NCBI RefSeq assembly: GCF_004346845.1
Contig: NZ_SMGI01000002.1
Span: 806,001 to 870,000 of the forward strand
Direction of reading: 5' to 3'
Source: Winogradskyella wandonensis
GTDB lineage: Bacteria; Bacteroidota; Bacteroidia; Flavobacteriales; Flavobacteriaceae
Length of the DNA: 64,000 nucleotides
The notes beneath the pieces were generated by a model. That model worked only from the letters and a program-made list of their open reading frames with translations. It ran no database searches and was not told where the DNA came from. Both the position numbers and the translations under genes were made by a program. Positions within the stretch are counted from its first letter, which is position 1, and every line of letters begins with the position of its first letter. Positions 45,495-54,366 of this stretch are shown here, one piece after another.

Positions 45495-46571
45495 TCAGTT
45501 CTGAAAATCAGGATTTGAAACGAATGTTGGGTCAGACAAGGTCAATAGAAAAGCCTTTAAATCCGCTTTGTCTTGGTCAGAGAGCTGAACGCCACCTTGA
45601 GCGACGTTTTTCATCAATGGGTCAATTGTTGGAGAGTTTTGTAATCCTTCGCTGTAGAAATCGATAACCTCTTCTAAGGTTTCGAATCTACCATCGTGCA
45701 TGTATGGCGCTGTGTAAGCTAAATTTCTTAAAGAAGGTGTTCTAAATCTGCCATTATCGTTTGGGTCGCCAGTTACACCACCTAGTCCTAAATCCGTAAA
45801 TGTTGCGTCTAATCCATTATTATGGAATTCATTATTTGTCCAAAGCGGATTATTGGGGTTTCCATGGCAATGAAAACAATCGCCTTTATCTTCTCTGAGA
45901 AAAACATCTAGTCCGTTGAGTTCTTGTGGCGTTAAATTAGCTTGACCAAGTGAATATCTATCGAACTTAGAGTCTGCGGAAATCAACGTGCGCTCGAATT
46001 GTGCAATAGCCTTGGCGAGGAGTTCCTTAGTAATTATATTAGTCTCGAAAGCAGCATTAAATAACTCTGGATAATCTGGATGATTTTGCAAGCGTTGTAC
46101 AACGATTTCTATATCGCTATTCATTTCTATAGGATTTTCTATAGGCTCTAGGGCTTGACGTTCTAGGCTTAATTCTTTACCATCCCAAGCAAATCGTTCG
46201 CCGTAGTTCCATGCTAGATTAAATAAAGGCATTGAGTTTCTATTCCCCAGAACTCCGCTAACACCAGCGCTCGTTGGGGTATTATTTGTAAATGCACTGG
46301 ATGGCGCGTGACAACTGGCGCAGGAAATCGTTTCATCTTCAGACAGTATATTATCGAAAAATAGTCGTTTGCCAAGCGCTACGCCTTCTTTGGTTAAAGG
46401 GTTGTCTGTAGGAATAACAGGAGCAAGAATGTTGTCTCTAAACAATTGAGGAATTTCTAAAGCAATAGGATTGGGCGTTTCTTCTGTGACTACAGGGACA
46501 AGAGTATCGTCATTTCCTGAACATGAAATGCAACTAATAATTAGTGATAGTATGATTCCTGTTTTTTTCAA
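45495..46571 (-). CDS. Diheme cytochrome c peroxidase, MbnH/MauG-like lipoprotein
   Basis: 358 residues with a lipoprotein signal (ISCISCSGN) and two heme-attachment motifs, C84ASCH88 and C232FHCH236. A MauG/CcpA-type segment FNLAWNYGERFAWDGK lies between the hemes, and MHDGRFETLEEVIDFY near the C-terminus. It is immediately downstream (4 bases) of the MbnP-like gene. In characterised pairs the diheme enzyme MbnH oxidises a tryptophan of MbnP to kynurenine to build a copper site; the same job is inferred here. A plain H2O2 peroxidase is the alternative. Confidence 0.9.
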   Translation of the reverse strand: MKKTGIILSLIISCISCSGNDDTLVPVVTEETPNPIALEIPQLFRDNILAPVIPTDNPLTKEGVALGKRLFFDNILSEDETISCASCHAPSSAFTNNTPTSAGVSGVLGNRNSMPLFNLAWNYGERFAWDGKELSLERQALEPIENPIEMNSDIEIVVQRLQNHPDYPELFNAAFETNIITKELLAKAIAQFERTLISADSKFDRYSLGQANLTPQELNGLDVFLREDKGDCFHCHGNPNNPLWTNNEFHNNGLDATFTDLGLGGVTGDPNDNGRFRTPSLRNLAYTAPYMHDGRFETLEEVIDFYSEGLQNSPTIDPLMKNVAQGGVQLSDQDKADLKAFLLTLSDPTFVSNPDFQN

Positions 46572-46575
46572 AGTT

Positions 46576-47349
46576 TTATTGCGAAACAGATTTTAAACGA
46601 AAAGCATTTTGGCCATTACGAAACATTTGTATTTGTGCCGCAGAATTACGCATTAAATCAGTATTTAATTGATTTAAGTCCCAATCAATAGGATTTGTAA
46701 ACCACTCTGCGATATTCATTTCTACATTAAATATAGTGTCTTCAGATAGATTTATAGAACCTAAATTAACAGTAAAAAAAGTGTCCTGTGGGAACGTTGG
46801 ATTTGGTCCTGGATTATCCACGGCTCTTATTGCATGATAGTTATAATTTGCCTCTTGATTGTTATTATCGATATATTTACCGTCCATTTGCATGTAGTGG
46901 TAACCGCCACCAAGCATTGCTGGAACATTAAAAGATGCCGAATTTAAATCTAGATAATTTTCAGCATTGTCTTCATTATCAAAACCAAAGGTAAAAGATA
47001 CGTTTCGGTAATCTCCAGGAGGAATCTGAGAACCAATATTAAAACTTAGATTAGCATTGTTGGTAACATCTATAAGATTATAAATGTCTAGTTCAAAAAT
47101 CTCGTTATTAGATGCGGTAAAGGTAATATCGGAAATGACATAGCGTAAGCGCTCTATGCTTAATTGGTCTCCTAAGGCATTTGTAAACTGTATAGTACCA
47201 AAATCTGCACTCGTTACAGGCGTCCCATTCCAAGTATGCGAAAAATTAAAGGTAGTATTTATATTTAGTGGAGCATTACCATCATCATCACTACAAGCAT
47301 AAAAGCTAAAGAGTATAAAAAAGATGGGAGCGAAAAATTTGGATTTCAT
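46576..47349 (-). CDS. MbnP-like copper-binding lipoprotein
   Basis: 257 residues from the ATG at 47349 (MKSKFFAP); an open extension upstream has no signal-peptide character. Lipoprotein Cys near 19 (FYACSDDD). MbnP-type features are the early NFSHTWNGTPV, the LRYVISDI strand, GGGYHYMQMDGKY and NVEMNIAEWFTNP. It should bind copper in the periplasm or on the outer membrane after maturation by the diheme enzyme. It begins 1 base after the propeller gene ends, so it is tightly coupled. Confidence 0.86.
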   Translation of the reverse strand: MKSKFFAPIFFILFSFYACSDDDGNAPLNINTTFNFSHTWNGTPVTSADFGTIQFTNALGDQLSIERLRYVISDITFTASNNEIFELDIYNLIDVTNNANLSFNIGSQIPPGDYRNVSFTFGFDNEDNAENYLDLNSASFNVPAMLGGGYHYMQMDGKYIDNNNQEANYNYHAIRAVDNPGPNPTFPQDTFFTVNLGSINLSEDTIFNVEMNIAEWFTNPIDWDLNQLNTDLMRNSAAQIQMFRNGQNAFRLKSVSQ

Positions 47350-47350
47350 T

Positions 47351-48691
47351 TTAATTGATTTTAAATATGAGTAGGTCTGTAAATCCTTTGTTTTCTTCGA
47401 TATCACCCTCATTACTGCTAGTGTCACCGACGGTAATAACTGATTGGTCGTTTAACTCAGTAACGCCATAAGCAAAGTCAATATTGCTTCCGCCAACCGA
47501 TACTTCCCAAAGTAAATCTCCGTTAGCATTAACTTTAAGTGCCCAAGCATCATTCTGACCTTTATTTTCTGAGACATCACCATCACTACTGCGTGAGCTT
47601 CCTGCTAATAAAAAGCTATTATCTCTTGTGATGCTAATATCTCTTGCTACATCAAAACTGGTGCCTCCTAAAGTTTTTTCCCAAATAAGATTACCCTCAG
47701 ATGAAATTTTTATAAGCCACAAGTCCGCGGCACCATTATTTCCAGAGACATCGCCATCACTACTTCTGGTATCTCCAACAATTACAAAATTGCCGTCCGT
47801 TGCTTTAACAATGGCTCTAGCTTCATCAATCTCGTTACCTCCAAAAGATTTTTCCCAAATTAAATCGCCATTAGCGTTAATCTTAACAATCCAAAAATCG
47901 TAAGTTCCTTTATTGTTGGATATATCTGTATCTTCACTATCTGATCCACCAGCGATAATAAATCCGCCGTCATCTGTCTCTGCGACGCCTTCTGCGGTAT
48001 CTGTAAAATTTCCTCCAAAATAACGACTCCACTGAAGATCTCCGGTTTCATTAATTTTTACGGCCCAGTAGTCACCACCTGCATGTCGAAAGGTAGACCG
48101 TGAGGTATTACCTTGCCCACCGGAAGCTGTTACGTCTAAAACACCAGTCATCAAGTAACCTAAATCCGATGTTTGTATGAGTGAAATACCAGAATCGTTT
48201 CCTTGAAAACCAAATGATTTTTGCCATGAGATGTTTCCTTGGCTATCCAGTTTAGATATCCAGTAATCTTGTGCGCCGTTGTTCCCAGAAACATCACCAT
48301 CATTACTTTGACTAGTTCCTAAAATGGCAAATCCTCCGTCTTGGGTTTGAATAATTTTTCGCCCTCTATCGTCTTCAGAGCCTCCATAGGTTTTTTGCCA
48401 CTCTAAAGTATCTTGTGCATTAAATTTTAACACCCAATAATCAAAACTAGAGTCTTGCTTATCCGTAATGTCACCGTCATTACTTTGTGTAAATCCTAAG
48501 ATGGCGTAGCCGCCATCAGACGTAGCAACAACAGACTGTGCACTATCGTTAAGACTTCCTCCAAATGTAGAAATTGACGTAGTCTCTGTAGGTGCAATTA
48601 TAGAAACACCGCCAGTAGATAGGTCTTCAAGTTTGGAGCAACTTAAAGTACAAAAACCAAGACTTATAAATAAAAGATGTGTTAGTCGCAT
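47351..48691 (-). CDS. Seven-repeat beta-propeller lipoprotein
   Basis: 446 residues with a lipoprotein signal (TLSCSKLED, Cys18). Seven repeats of about 55 residues are visible, each with G(G/F).....D....I..T.DGG(Y/F).(I/L)(A/L)G.S.S.DGD......D.W..K....G...W. This number suits a seven-bladed propeller, with Asp/Asn loops (SNDGDVSGNNG) that may bind Ca2+. It is the second gene of the operon ending with MbnP and the diheme peroxidase, with 14 bases to the gene upstream. Its role in copper handling or surface binding is inference. Confidence 0.85.
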   Translation of the reverse strand: MRLTHLLFISLGFCTLSCSKLEDLSTGGVSIIAPTETTSISTFGGSLNDSAQSVVATSDGGYAILGFTQSNDGDITDKQDSSFDYWVLKFNAQDTLEWQKTYGGSEDDRGRKIIQTQDGGFAILGTSQSNDGDVSGNNGAQDYWISKLDSQGNISWQKSFGFQGNDSGISLIQTSDLGYLMTGVLDVTASGGQGNTSRSTFRHAGGDYWAVKINETGDLQWSRYFGGNFTDTAEGVAETDDGGFIIAGGSDSEDTDISNNKGTYDFWIVKINANGDLIWEKSFGGNEIDEARAIVKATDGNFVIVGDTRSSDGDVSGNNGAADLWLIKISSEGNLIWEKTLGGTSFDVARDISITRDNSFLLAGSSRSSDGDVSENKGQNDAWALKVNANGDLLWEVSVGGSNIDFAYGVTELNDQSVITVGDTSSNEGDIEENKGFTDLLIFKIN

Positions 48692-48705
48692 TTGTCATCT
48701 ATTAT

Positions 48706-50469
48706 CTATTGACTTTTTCTAACAACGAATAAACCGCCTTCGATATCACTAATCACTATATTTCCGCTAGCGAAATAAGGATAAACACTCCAAACACCAT
48801 TAAACGCGGCACTATCGCTAGGGATAAAGGTATCTATAAAATGTGTTTCTGTCATAGGGTTTGTTGACGAGCTAATATTAGAAATATCCAAAATTCGCAT
48901 TCCTGCTCGATAATTTGCCAAGTAATACTCGTTGCCGAGAACATAACCATTATGATCTATAGCTGGGGTTGTACCAAAATAGGTAGATGAAAGCGTAGGA
49001 TTATCTAAATCCGAAAAATCGAAAACTAAGGTTTTGGTATTAAACCCAAACGCTTGTTCGTCAGTTTCATCTCCTAATATAAAATAACGTTGGTCATCCG
49101 TAAACCAGCCTTGATGGGCATATGACGTTTGTGGATATGTAAACTCGCTAATAGGCACCACATTATTTTTATCGGTTACGTCTAAAACAACAACTTTATC
49201 TGTATTTCCATTACTGCCCACATAGATTTCTCTGTTAGCATAATCGGTATCAGGTCCATTATAAGTAATCACTTGTGCATCGTGAGAATAGCCTCCAGCT
49301 GTATAATCGTTTATAAATGTAGGATTAAGTGGATTAGAAATATCGACAAAAATTGGTCCGCCACCATTTGTTGAAGAACAGCCTACGAGGTAAGCCACAG
49401 CTTCACTTTCGTTAATAACTATGTTGTGACAGCTACCTACACCCGTGTAAATAGCATCCGCAGTAAAAGTTTCAGGAGCATTGCTTACATTTCGCAGACG
49501 CGTTAAATCAAAAACTTGCATACCATGCGCTCCAACACCATCTGCTACTATAAAGGCATAGTTGTTGTAAACTTTAACATCACGCCAAAAGTTGGTACCA
49601 GCATTAGTATTAAGCCTTCCTAAAAATAAGGGATTTAATGGGTCTGAAATATCTACAAAAGCAGTAGAATTTGTTAGAGCAATAAGTGCAATTTCATTTC
49701 CATTTGAAGGATCTGTCCAGCCCCAGATATCACTACCTTCTATATTAGAAGCGGTGCTTCCTCCAAGTGTATTTACATCAATAACAGATAAAACATCAAT
49801 CTTATCACAAGGATATGGCCCTGCCATACCATCAACGCACGATGCATTTACCGTGTAAGGACTTGGGTCGCAAGCATCACCAACGCCATCATTATCAACA
49901 TCTTCTTGTGTTGGATTAGCATTATTAGGGCAATTATCACACGCATCTCCTATACCGTCACTATCTGAGTCCTCTTGGTTAGGATTTGGTATTAAAGGAC
50001 AATTATCATCCACATCGGCAACGCCATCACCATCATCATCAGTATCACAAACATCACCAATGCCATCATTGTCTGTATCTAGCTGGTCAGGATTTGGAAT
50101 TAAAGGACAATTATCGTCCACGTCTGCAATGCCATCTTCATCATCGTCAGTATCACAAACGTCACCATCTCCATCGCTATCTGTATCTATTTGATCTGGA
50201 TTAGGAATAGTAGGACAATTATCTTCTACGTCTAAAACACCATCGCCATCATCATCGGTATCGCAAGCATCACCTATGCCGTCATTATTCGAATCGACTT
50301 GACTACTATTAGATGTGTTTGGGCAGTTGTCCTCATCATCGTTTATACCGTCATTATCTGTATCTACATTTACCACAGGAGGCGGAGGCGCTTCTTCATC
50401 TTTACATCCATTAATCAAAAAAATAGATAGACATAGGAGTAGTCTGAGTGTAAGTTTGGTAAAATTCAT
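48706..50469 (-). CDS. Choice-of-anchor B (LVIVD-repeat) lipoprotein with type 3 repeats
   Basis: 587 residues from the ATG at 50469 (MNFTKLTL), with lipoprotein signal FLINGCKDE. An Asp-rich stretch of six or so thrombospondin type 3 repeats (D.D.DG..D..D.CP, about 35-200) follows, then a large propeller-like domain with LVIVD-type strands: [76 protein letters not shown] and LFVVRKSQ. It ends without an evident sorting domain. It is the first gene of the MbnP/MbnH operon and divergent from thiL. Confidence 0.88.
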   Translation of the reverse strand: MNFTKLTLRLLLCLSIFLINGCKDEEAPPPPVVNVDTDNDGINDDEDNCPNTSNSSQVDSNNDGIGDACDTDDDGDGVLDVEDNCPTIPNPDQIDTDSDGDGDVCDTDDDEDGIADVDDNCPLIPNPDQLDTDNDGIGDVCDTDDDGDGVADVDDNCPLIPNPNQEDSDSDGIGDACDNCPNNANPTQEDVDNDGVGDACDPSPYTVNASCVDGMAGPYPCDKIDVLSVIDVNTLGGSTASNIEGSDIWGWTDPSNGNEIALIALTNSTAFVDISDPLNPLFLGRLNTNAGTNFWRDVKVYNNYAFIVADGVGAHGMQVFDLTRLRNVSNAPETFTADAIYTGVGSCHNIVINESEAVAYLVGCSSTNGGGPIFVDISNPLNPTFINDYTAGGYSHDAQVITYNGPDTDYANREIYVGSNGNTDKVVVLDVTDKNNVVPISEFTYPQTSYAHQGWFTDDQRYFILGDETDEQAFGFNTKTLVFDFSDLDNPTLSSTYFGTTPAIDHNGYVLGNEYYLANYRAGMRILDISNISSSTNPMTETHFIDTFIPSDSAAFNGVWSVYPYFASGNIVISDIEGGLFVVRKSQ

Positions 50470-50557
50470 TTGGGTATTTTTTTGCAATTTAACCATTCAT
50501 CTTAATACTTAACTAAAATTAGATGAATAAATTACATGTAATATGAGAAAAGCATAA

Positions 50558-50565
50558 TATTTTTG
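50558..50565 (+). promoter_or_regulatory. -7-like element directly before thiL
   Basis: TATTTTTG lies only 4 bases before the thiL ATG. If used, transcription would start at or near the ATG, giving a leaderless message. No -33 TTTG is seen, so this is tentative. Confidence 0.35.
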
Positions 50566-50569
50566 CAGC

Positions 50570-51628
50570 ATGATAGAAGATAAGAATCCACAGCGTACGC
50601 CATTGAGTGAACTCGGTGAGTTTAAGCTAATTGAGCATTTAACGGAGCATTTTAAGATAAACCATAAGTCAACTGTTTTAGGAATTGGTGATGACGCAGC
50701 CATTTTAAGTCCATCAAAAAAACAGATAGTAGTTACTACAGATTTACTAGTAGAAGGTGTGCATTTCGATTTAAGCTATGTGCCACTAAAACACCTAGGT
50801 TACAAAGCTGTAATGGTCAATGTTTCTGATGTTTGTGCTATGAATGCTAATCCTACTCAGATAACAGTGTCTATTGCTGTTTCTAATAGATTTCCTGTGG
50901 AAGCTTTAGAAGAATTATATGCTGGTATCGAAACGGCCTCGCGACTATATAATGTAGATGTCGTTGGCGGCGATACAACTTCTTCGACTTCCGGACTCAT
51001 TATATCTATTACTGCTATTGGCGAGGTTGAAGAAGATAAAGTTGTAAAACGTTCAGGCGCAAAACCAAATGATTTGGTTGTTGTTACGGGAGATTTAGGA
51101 GGTGCCTATATGGGGCTTCAGGTTTTAGAACGTGAAAAGGCCGTTTTTAAAGTCAATCCTCAAAATCAACCAGATTTATCGATGTATACTTACATTGTAG
51201 AACGACAACTTAAACCAGAGGCACGGAAAGACATCGTAGATTTATTAAAACAATTAGAGGTGAAACCAACTAGCATGATAGATATCAGTGACGGACTATC
51301 ATCAGAAATTATCCATATCTGTAAGCAAAGCAATGTTGGCGTAGATTTATACGAAAATAAGATTCCGCTAGACCCTCAAGTTATTGGTACTTGCGAAGAA
51401 TTTAATATAGACAGTACTACGATAGCTCTCAATGGTGGCGAAGATTATGAGTTGCTTATGACAATAGCACAAGAGGATTATCCTAAAATAAAGGGCAATC
51501 CAAACTTAACCGTTATTGGCTACATTACAGAAGCAGAACGAGGTATGCATTTAGTAACAAGAGCCGAAACAAAAATCCCGATTATTGCTAAAGGCTGGAA
51601 AAGTTTTAATGAAAATGAGCAGCAGTAA
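50570..51628 (+). CDS. thiL: Thiamine-phosphate kinase
   Basis: 352 residues with the PurM/ThiL fold: RTPLSELGEFKLIEHL at the start, LGIGDDAAIL, VTTDLLVEGVHFDLSY, NVSDVCAMNANPTQITVSIAV, DTTSSTSGLIISITAIGEV, and SMIDISDGLSSEIIHI. It phosphorylates thiamine phosphate to thiamine diphosphate. Its stop touches the stop of the small converging CxxC gene (TAATTA), with no base between. Confidence 0.96.
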   Translation: MIEDKNPQRTPLSELGEFKLIEHLTEHFKINHKSTVLGIGDDAAILSPSKKQIVVTTDLLVEGVHFDLSYVPLKHLGYKAVMVNVSDVCAMNANPTQITVSIAVSNRFPVEALEELYAGIETASRLYNVDVVGGDTTSSTSGLIISITAIGEVEEDKVVKRSGAKPNDLVVVTGDLGGAYMGLQVLEREKAVFKVNPQNQPDLSMYTYIVERQLKPEARKDIVDLLKQLEVKPTSMIDISDGLSSEIIHICKQSNVGVDLYENKIPLDPQVIGTCEEFNIDSTTIALNGGEDYELLMTIAQEDYPKIKGNPNLTVIGYITEAERGMHLVTRAETKIPIIAKGWKSFNENEQQ

Positions 51629-51892
51629 TTAAGCTGCCGAAGTTTCGAAGCGTCGCGCTCTCATACGTGCTAGCTTGTTCGAATATATTCTGGCTAAAGT
51701 CGCATTAATTTCTCTGAACTTTGGTGTAAGCTCTGTTAATCTCCCATTGCCATTAGTCGTTAACTCACGCTTACAACATGCACAGGTGTACTCTTTTACA
51801 TGCTCTGTAACATCTTTTGTCACCTTGTAATTGTGGCCAAATAAATCGCAATAAAAGCGCTGTGGTAAATTAGGTCGAGTAGATGATTTCAT
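51629..51892 (-). CDS. Small CxxC protein, paralogue of the gene at 45168
   Basis: 87 residues: RFYCDLFGHNYKVTKD, then YTCACCKREL and a basic C-terminus (LARMRARRFE). The order MKS-T, C-L-GHN, CxxC is shared with the protein at 45168-45386. A zinc site is likely. It converges on thiL with no gap. Function unknown. Confidence 0.7.
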   Translation of the reverse strand: MKSSTRPNLPQRFYCDLFGHNYKVTKDVTEHVKEYTCACCKRELTTNGNGRLTELTPKFREINATLARIYSNKLARMRARRFETSAA

Positions 51893-51953
51893 AATTAGCT
51901 AGATTTGAGACAACTAACATAGCCAAAAAAATTATCTGAAACGCTAAAACGTA

Positions 51954-52730
51954 TTATTTTTCGACAAAACGCTTTAAAAAGTAAGATAATTCTTTTTTAT
52001 TTTCAATATGACTCATGTGTCCTTCTGAAAAAATTACAGTTTCAATGTCTGTGTTTTTTGTCTTTTTTAATACTAATTCCTTATCGACAATCCAATCCTT
52101 CTCGCCAATTATAATTACTTTTTTTCCGTTTATGGATTTAAAAACATCATATCTATTAGGTCTTATAGCCATTCCTTTGTGTCCAGCGATAAAGCCTTGC
52201 ACGGGTGTTTTTAAACCAATATCGAGCGCTTTTTTTATTTCGGAAGCAAAAGGCACTTTACTTTCTGGAGCAAAAAGATTCACAAAAGACATGCGGACTA
52301 AGCTTTCGTAATTCGTGGTGGCCATTTGTGCGGCGCGAGCTCTAAGTATTTTTCGTTCGTTATCATCAGCCTCAAAAGTAGAATTCATCAGACAAAGGTC
52401 ATTAACTAAATTAGGATGCTTCTCTGCTAAAGCTAATGCCACATAACCACCCATAGAATGACCTACACAGCTAATTTCTTCAATCTGTAAATGCTTCAAA
52501 ACGGCAAAAACGGCTTCTGCCATATCATCCATAGAATGTATATAACCTAAGCATTCGGTCTTTCCATGCCCAAGAAGATCAATGCAAATAACTTTTCGGG
52601 TCTTGGAGAGCTCCGGCACAAAATCGGTCCACATATCAATAGTTTCCAAAAAACCATGTAGTAAAACAAGCACTTTACCTTGACCTTTAACGGTATAATT
52701 AATCGAAATATTCTTGTAATTCAGTGTCAT
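51954..52730 (-). CDS. Alpha/beta hydrolase
   Basis: 258 residues from the ATG at 52730 (MTLNYKNISINYTVKG); the upstream open extension lacks domain character. It has VLLHGFLETIDMW, the nucleophile elbow GHSMGGYVAL, IIGEKDWIVD and a final catalytic His in EGHMSHIE. It has the MhpC/proline-iminopeptidase-like layout; the substrate is unknown. It is divergent from the serine hydrolase gene. Confidence 0.87.
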   Translation of the reverse strand: MTLNYKNISINYTVKGQGKVLVLLHGFLETIDMWTDFVPELSKTRKVICIDLLGHGKTECLGYIHSMDDMAEAVFAVLKHLQIEEISCVGHSMGGYVALALAEKHPNLVNDLCLMNSTFEADDNERKILRARAAQMATTNYESLVRMSFVNLFAPESKVPFASEIKKALDIGLKTPVQGFIAGHKGMAIRPNRYDVFKSINGKKVIIIGEKDWIVDKELVLKKTKNTDIETVIFSEGHMSHIENKKELSYFLKRFVEK

Positions 52731-52815
52731 ACTGCAAATATAAATTTTGAAAACTGATGTCGCTCCTATCGTTTTCACATTTATTATATTTACTGACGAC
52801 TAAAATCAATGTCTT

Positions 52816-54366
52816 ATGATACTAAATCGCTTTTTAGCTCTTTTGCTTTGTATTGTTTCGCTATCACTTTCGGCGCAAATTGAAGCAGAGAAACTGGATA
52901 AACTCATCCAAGAAACATTAACCACTTTTGATGTTCCAGGGATTTCTGTGGGTATTCTAAAAGATAACCAGATTATTTACTCTCGAGGATTTGGAGTTCG
53001 TTCTTTGGAAACCAAAAGAAAAATGAATGCAGAAACCAAAGTCGGTGTAGCCTCTAATAGTAAGGGCTTTACCTGCTTTGCTTTAGCTATGCTTATAGAC
53101 GAAGGAAAACTAAATTGGGATGATAAAGTGAGAAAGTACATACCAGAGTTTCAATTGTATGACCCATACATTACCGAAGCTTTTACCATTAGAGATTTGG
53201 TGACGCACAGAAGTGGATTAGGATTAGGGTCTGGCGATTTAATGTTTTTTCCAGAAGGAAGTGATTTTACGATTCAAGATATTATAGATAACCAAAAATA
53301 TATAAAACCACAAAGTCAGTTTCGTACAGATTTTAGATACAATAACAACATGTACATCGTAGCTGGTGAAGTTTTGAAGCGCGTTAGTGGTATGTCTTGG
53401 GAAGACTTTATCGAAACTCGAATTATGCGCCCTGTTGGCATGGTAAACAGTAAGGCATCTTATAACAGAGTTACAGACAAGTCTAATATTATTGAAGCGC
53501 ACACGAGAACAGAAGGAAAGGTGATTCAGATTCCTCATGATTGGAGTCCAACAGCCAATGCAGCTGGAGGTATTGTAAGTAATGTTAGAGATATGCTCAC
53601 TTGGGCTCAGTTTTTAATGAATGATGCTGTAACGGTAGACGGTACGCGATTATTAAGTTCAGAACAATTTCATGAGCTATGGCAATTGCAAACGCCTCTT
53701 AAAGTCCGAAAAGGCGATTGGTACGATTCTAATTTTAGAGGTTACGGATTGGGTTGGTTTGTTACAGATGTTAAAGGTGGACACAAACAAGTTTATCATA
53801 CCGGAGGTTTGTTAGGAACAGTGACTCAATTCACTATGATTCCTGATTTAAATTTAGCAATAGTCGTTTTGACCAATCAAATGAATGGTCGCGCTTTTAA
53901 TACCATTACAAATACTATTAAAGACGCATATCTAGGTTACGAGAATAGAGATTGGCTAAAAAACTATGGAAGCAGCCATGTCAGAAATTTGAAATATAAC
54001 GATAGTATAAAAGCGTCGGTTTTTGCTCAAGTAGATAGAATGAATGACAGTAAATTACTGCCTCAGCCAAAGCAGATTGTTGGGACATACAAAGACGCTT
54101 GGTTTGGAAATATTAGTATTAGCCATGACGGTAAGAACTACACCATTAAAAGTGAACGTTCTTCTCAGCTTGTAGGCGAATTACTGCCTTATAGTCCTAC
54201 AACCTATGTGGCCAAATGGAATAACAGAAGTTTCGATGCTGATGTGTTTGTTAATTTCACTTTTGATAAAGACGGAAAAGCCCAGTCAGCTACAATGAAA
54301 TTTGTAGCACCAATCACCGATTTTAGCTTCGATTTTGAAGATTTAGAACTTAAACGTATAGACTAA
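52816..54366 (+). CDS. Serine hydrolase, class C beta-lactamase family
   Basis: 516 residues with a signal peptide (LCIVSLSLSAQ) and the penicillin-binding motifs: SxxK as SNSK, YxN as YNN in RFRYNNNMYIVAGEV-type context, and HTG in QVYHTGGLLGT. A C-terminal DUF3471-like beta domain follows (about 410-516). It is probably a periplasmic peptidase or esterase. Its TAA shares a base with the brnQ ATG (TAATG), linking the two. Confidence 0.9.
   Translation: MILNRFLALLLCIVSLSLSAQIEAEKLDKLIQETLTTFDVPGISVGILKDNQIIYSRGFGVRSLETKRKMNAETKVGVASNSKGFTCFALAMLIDEGKLNWDDKVRKYIPEFQLYDPYITEAFTIRDLVTHRSGLGLGSGDLMFFPEGSDFTIQDIIDNQKYIKPQSQFRTDFRYNNNMYIVAGEVLKRVSGMSWEDFIETRIMRPVGMVNSKASYNRVTDKSNIIEAHTRTEGKVIQIPHDWSPTANAAGGIVSNVRDMLTWAQFLMNDAVTVDGTRLLSSEQFHELWQLQTPLKVRKGDWYDSNFRGYGLGWFVTDVKGGHKQVYHTGGLLGTVTQFTMIPDLNLAIVVLTNQMNGRAFNTITNTIKDAYLGYENRDWLKNYGSSHVRNLKYNDSIKASVFAQVDRMNDSKLLPQPKQIVGTYKDAWFGNISISHDGKNYTIKSERSSQLVGELLPYSPTTYVAKWNNRSFDADVFVNFTFDKDGKAQSATMKFVAPITDFSFDFEDLELKRID

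Noticed and set aside
47628-47903. Antisense ORF in the propeller gene
   Set aside because: The minus-strand frame has seven clear protein repeats with a signal peptide; the antisense product has no domain character.
49986-50204. His-rich plus-strand ORF opposite the type 3 repeats
   Set aside because: The poly-His look comes from antisense reading of repeated Asp codons in the choice-of-anchor B gene.
47428-50469. CRISPR array in the periodic region
   Set aside because: The periodicity is coding (propeller blades and type 3 repeats), not direct repeats with unique spacers.
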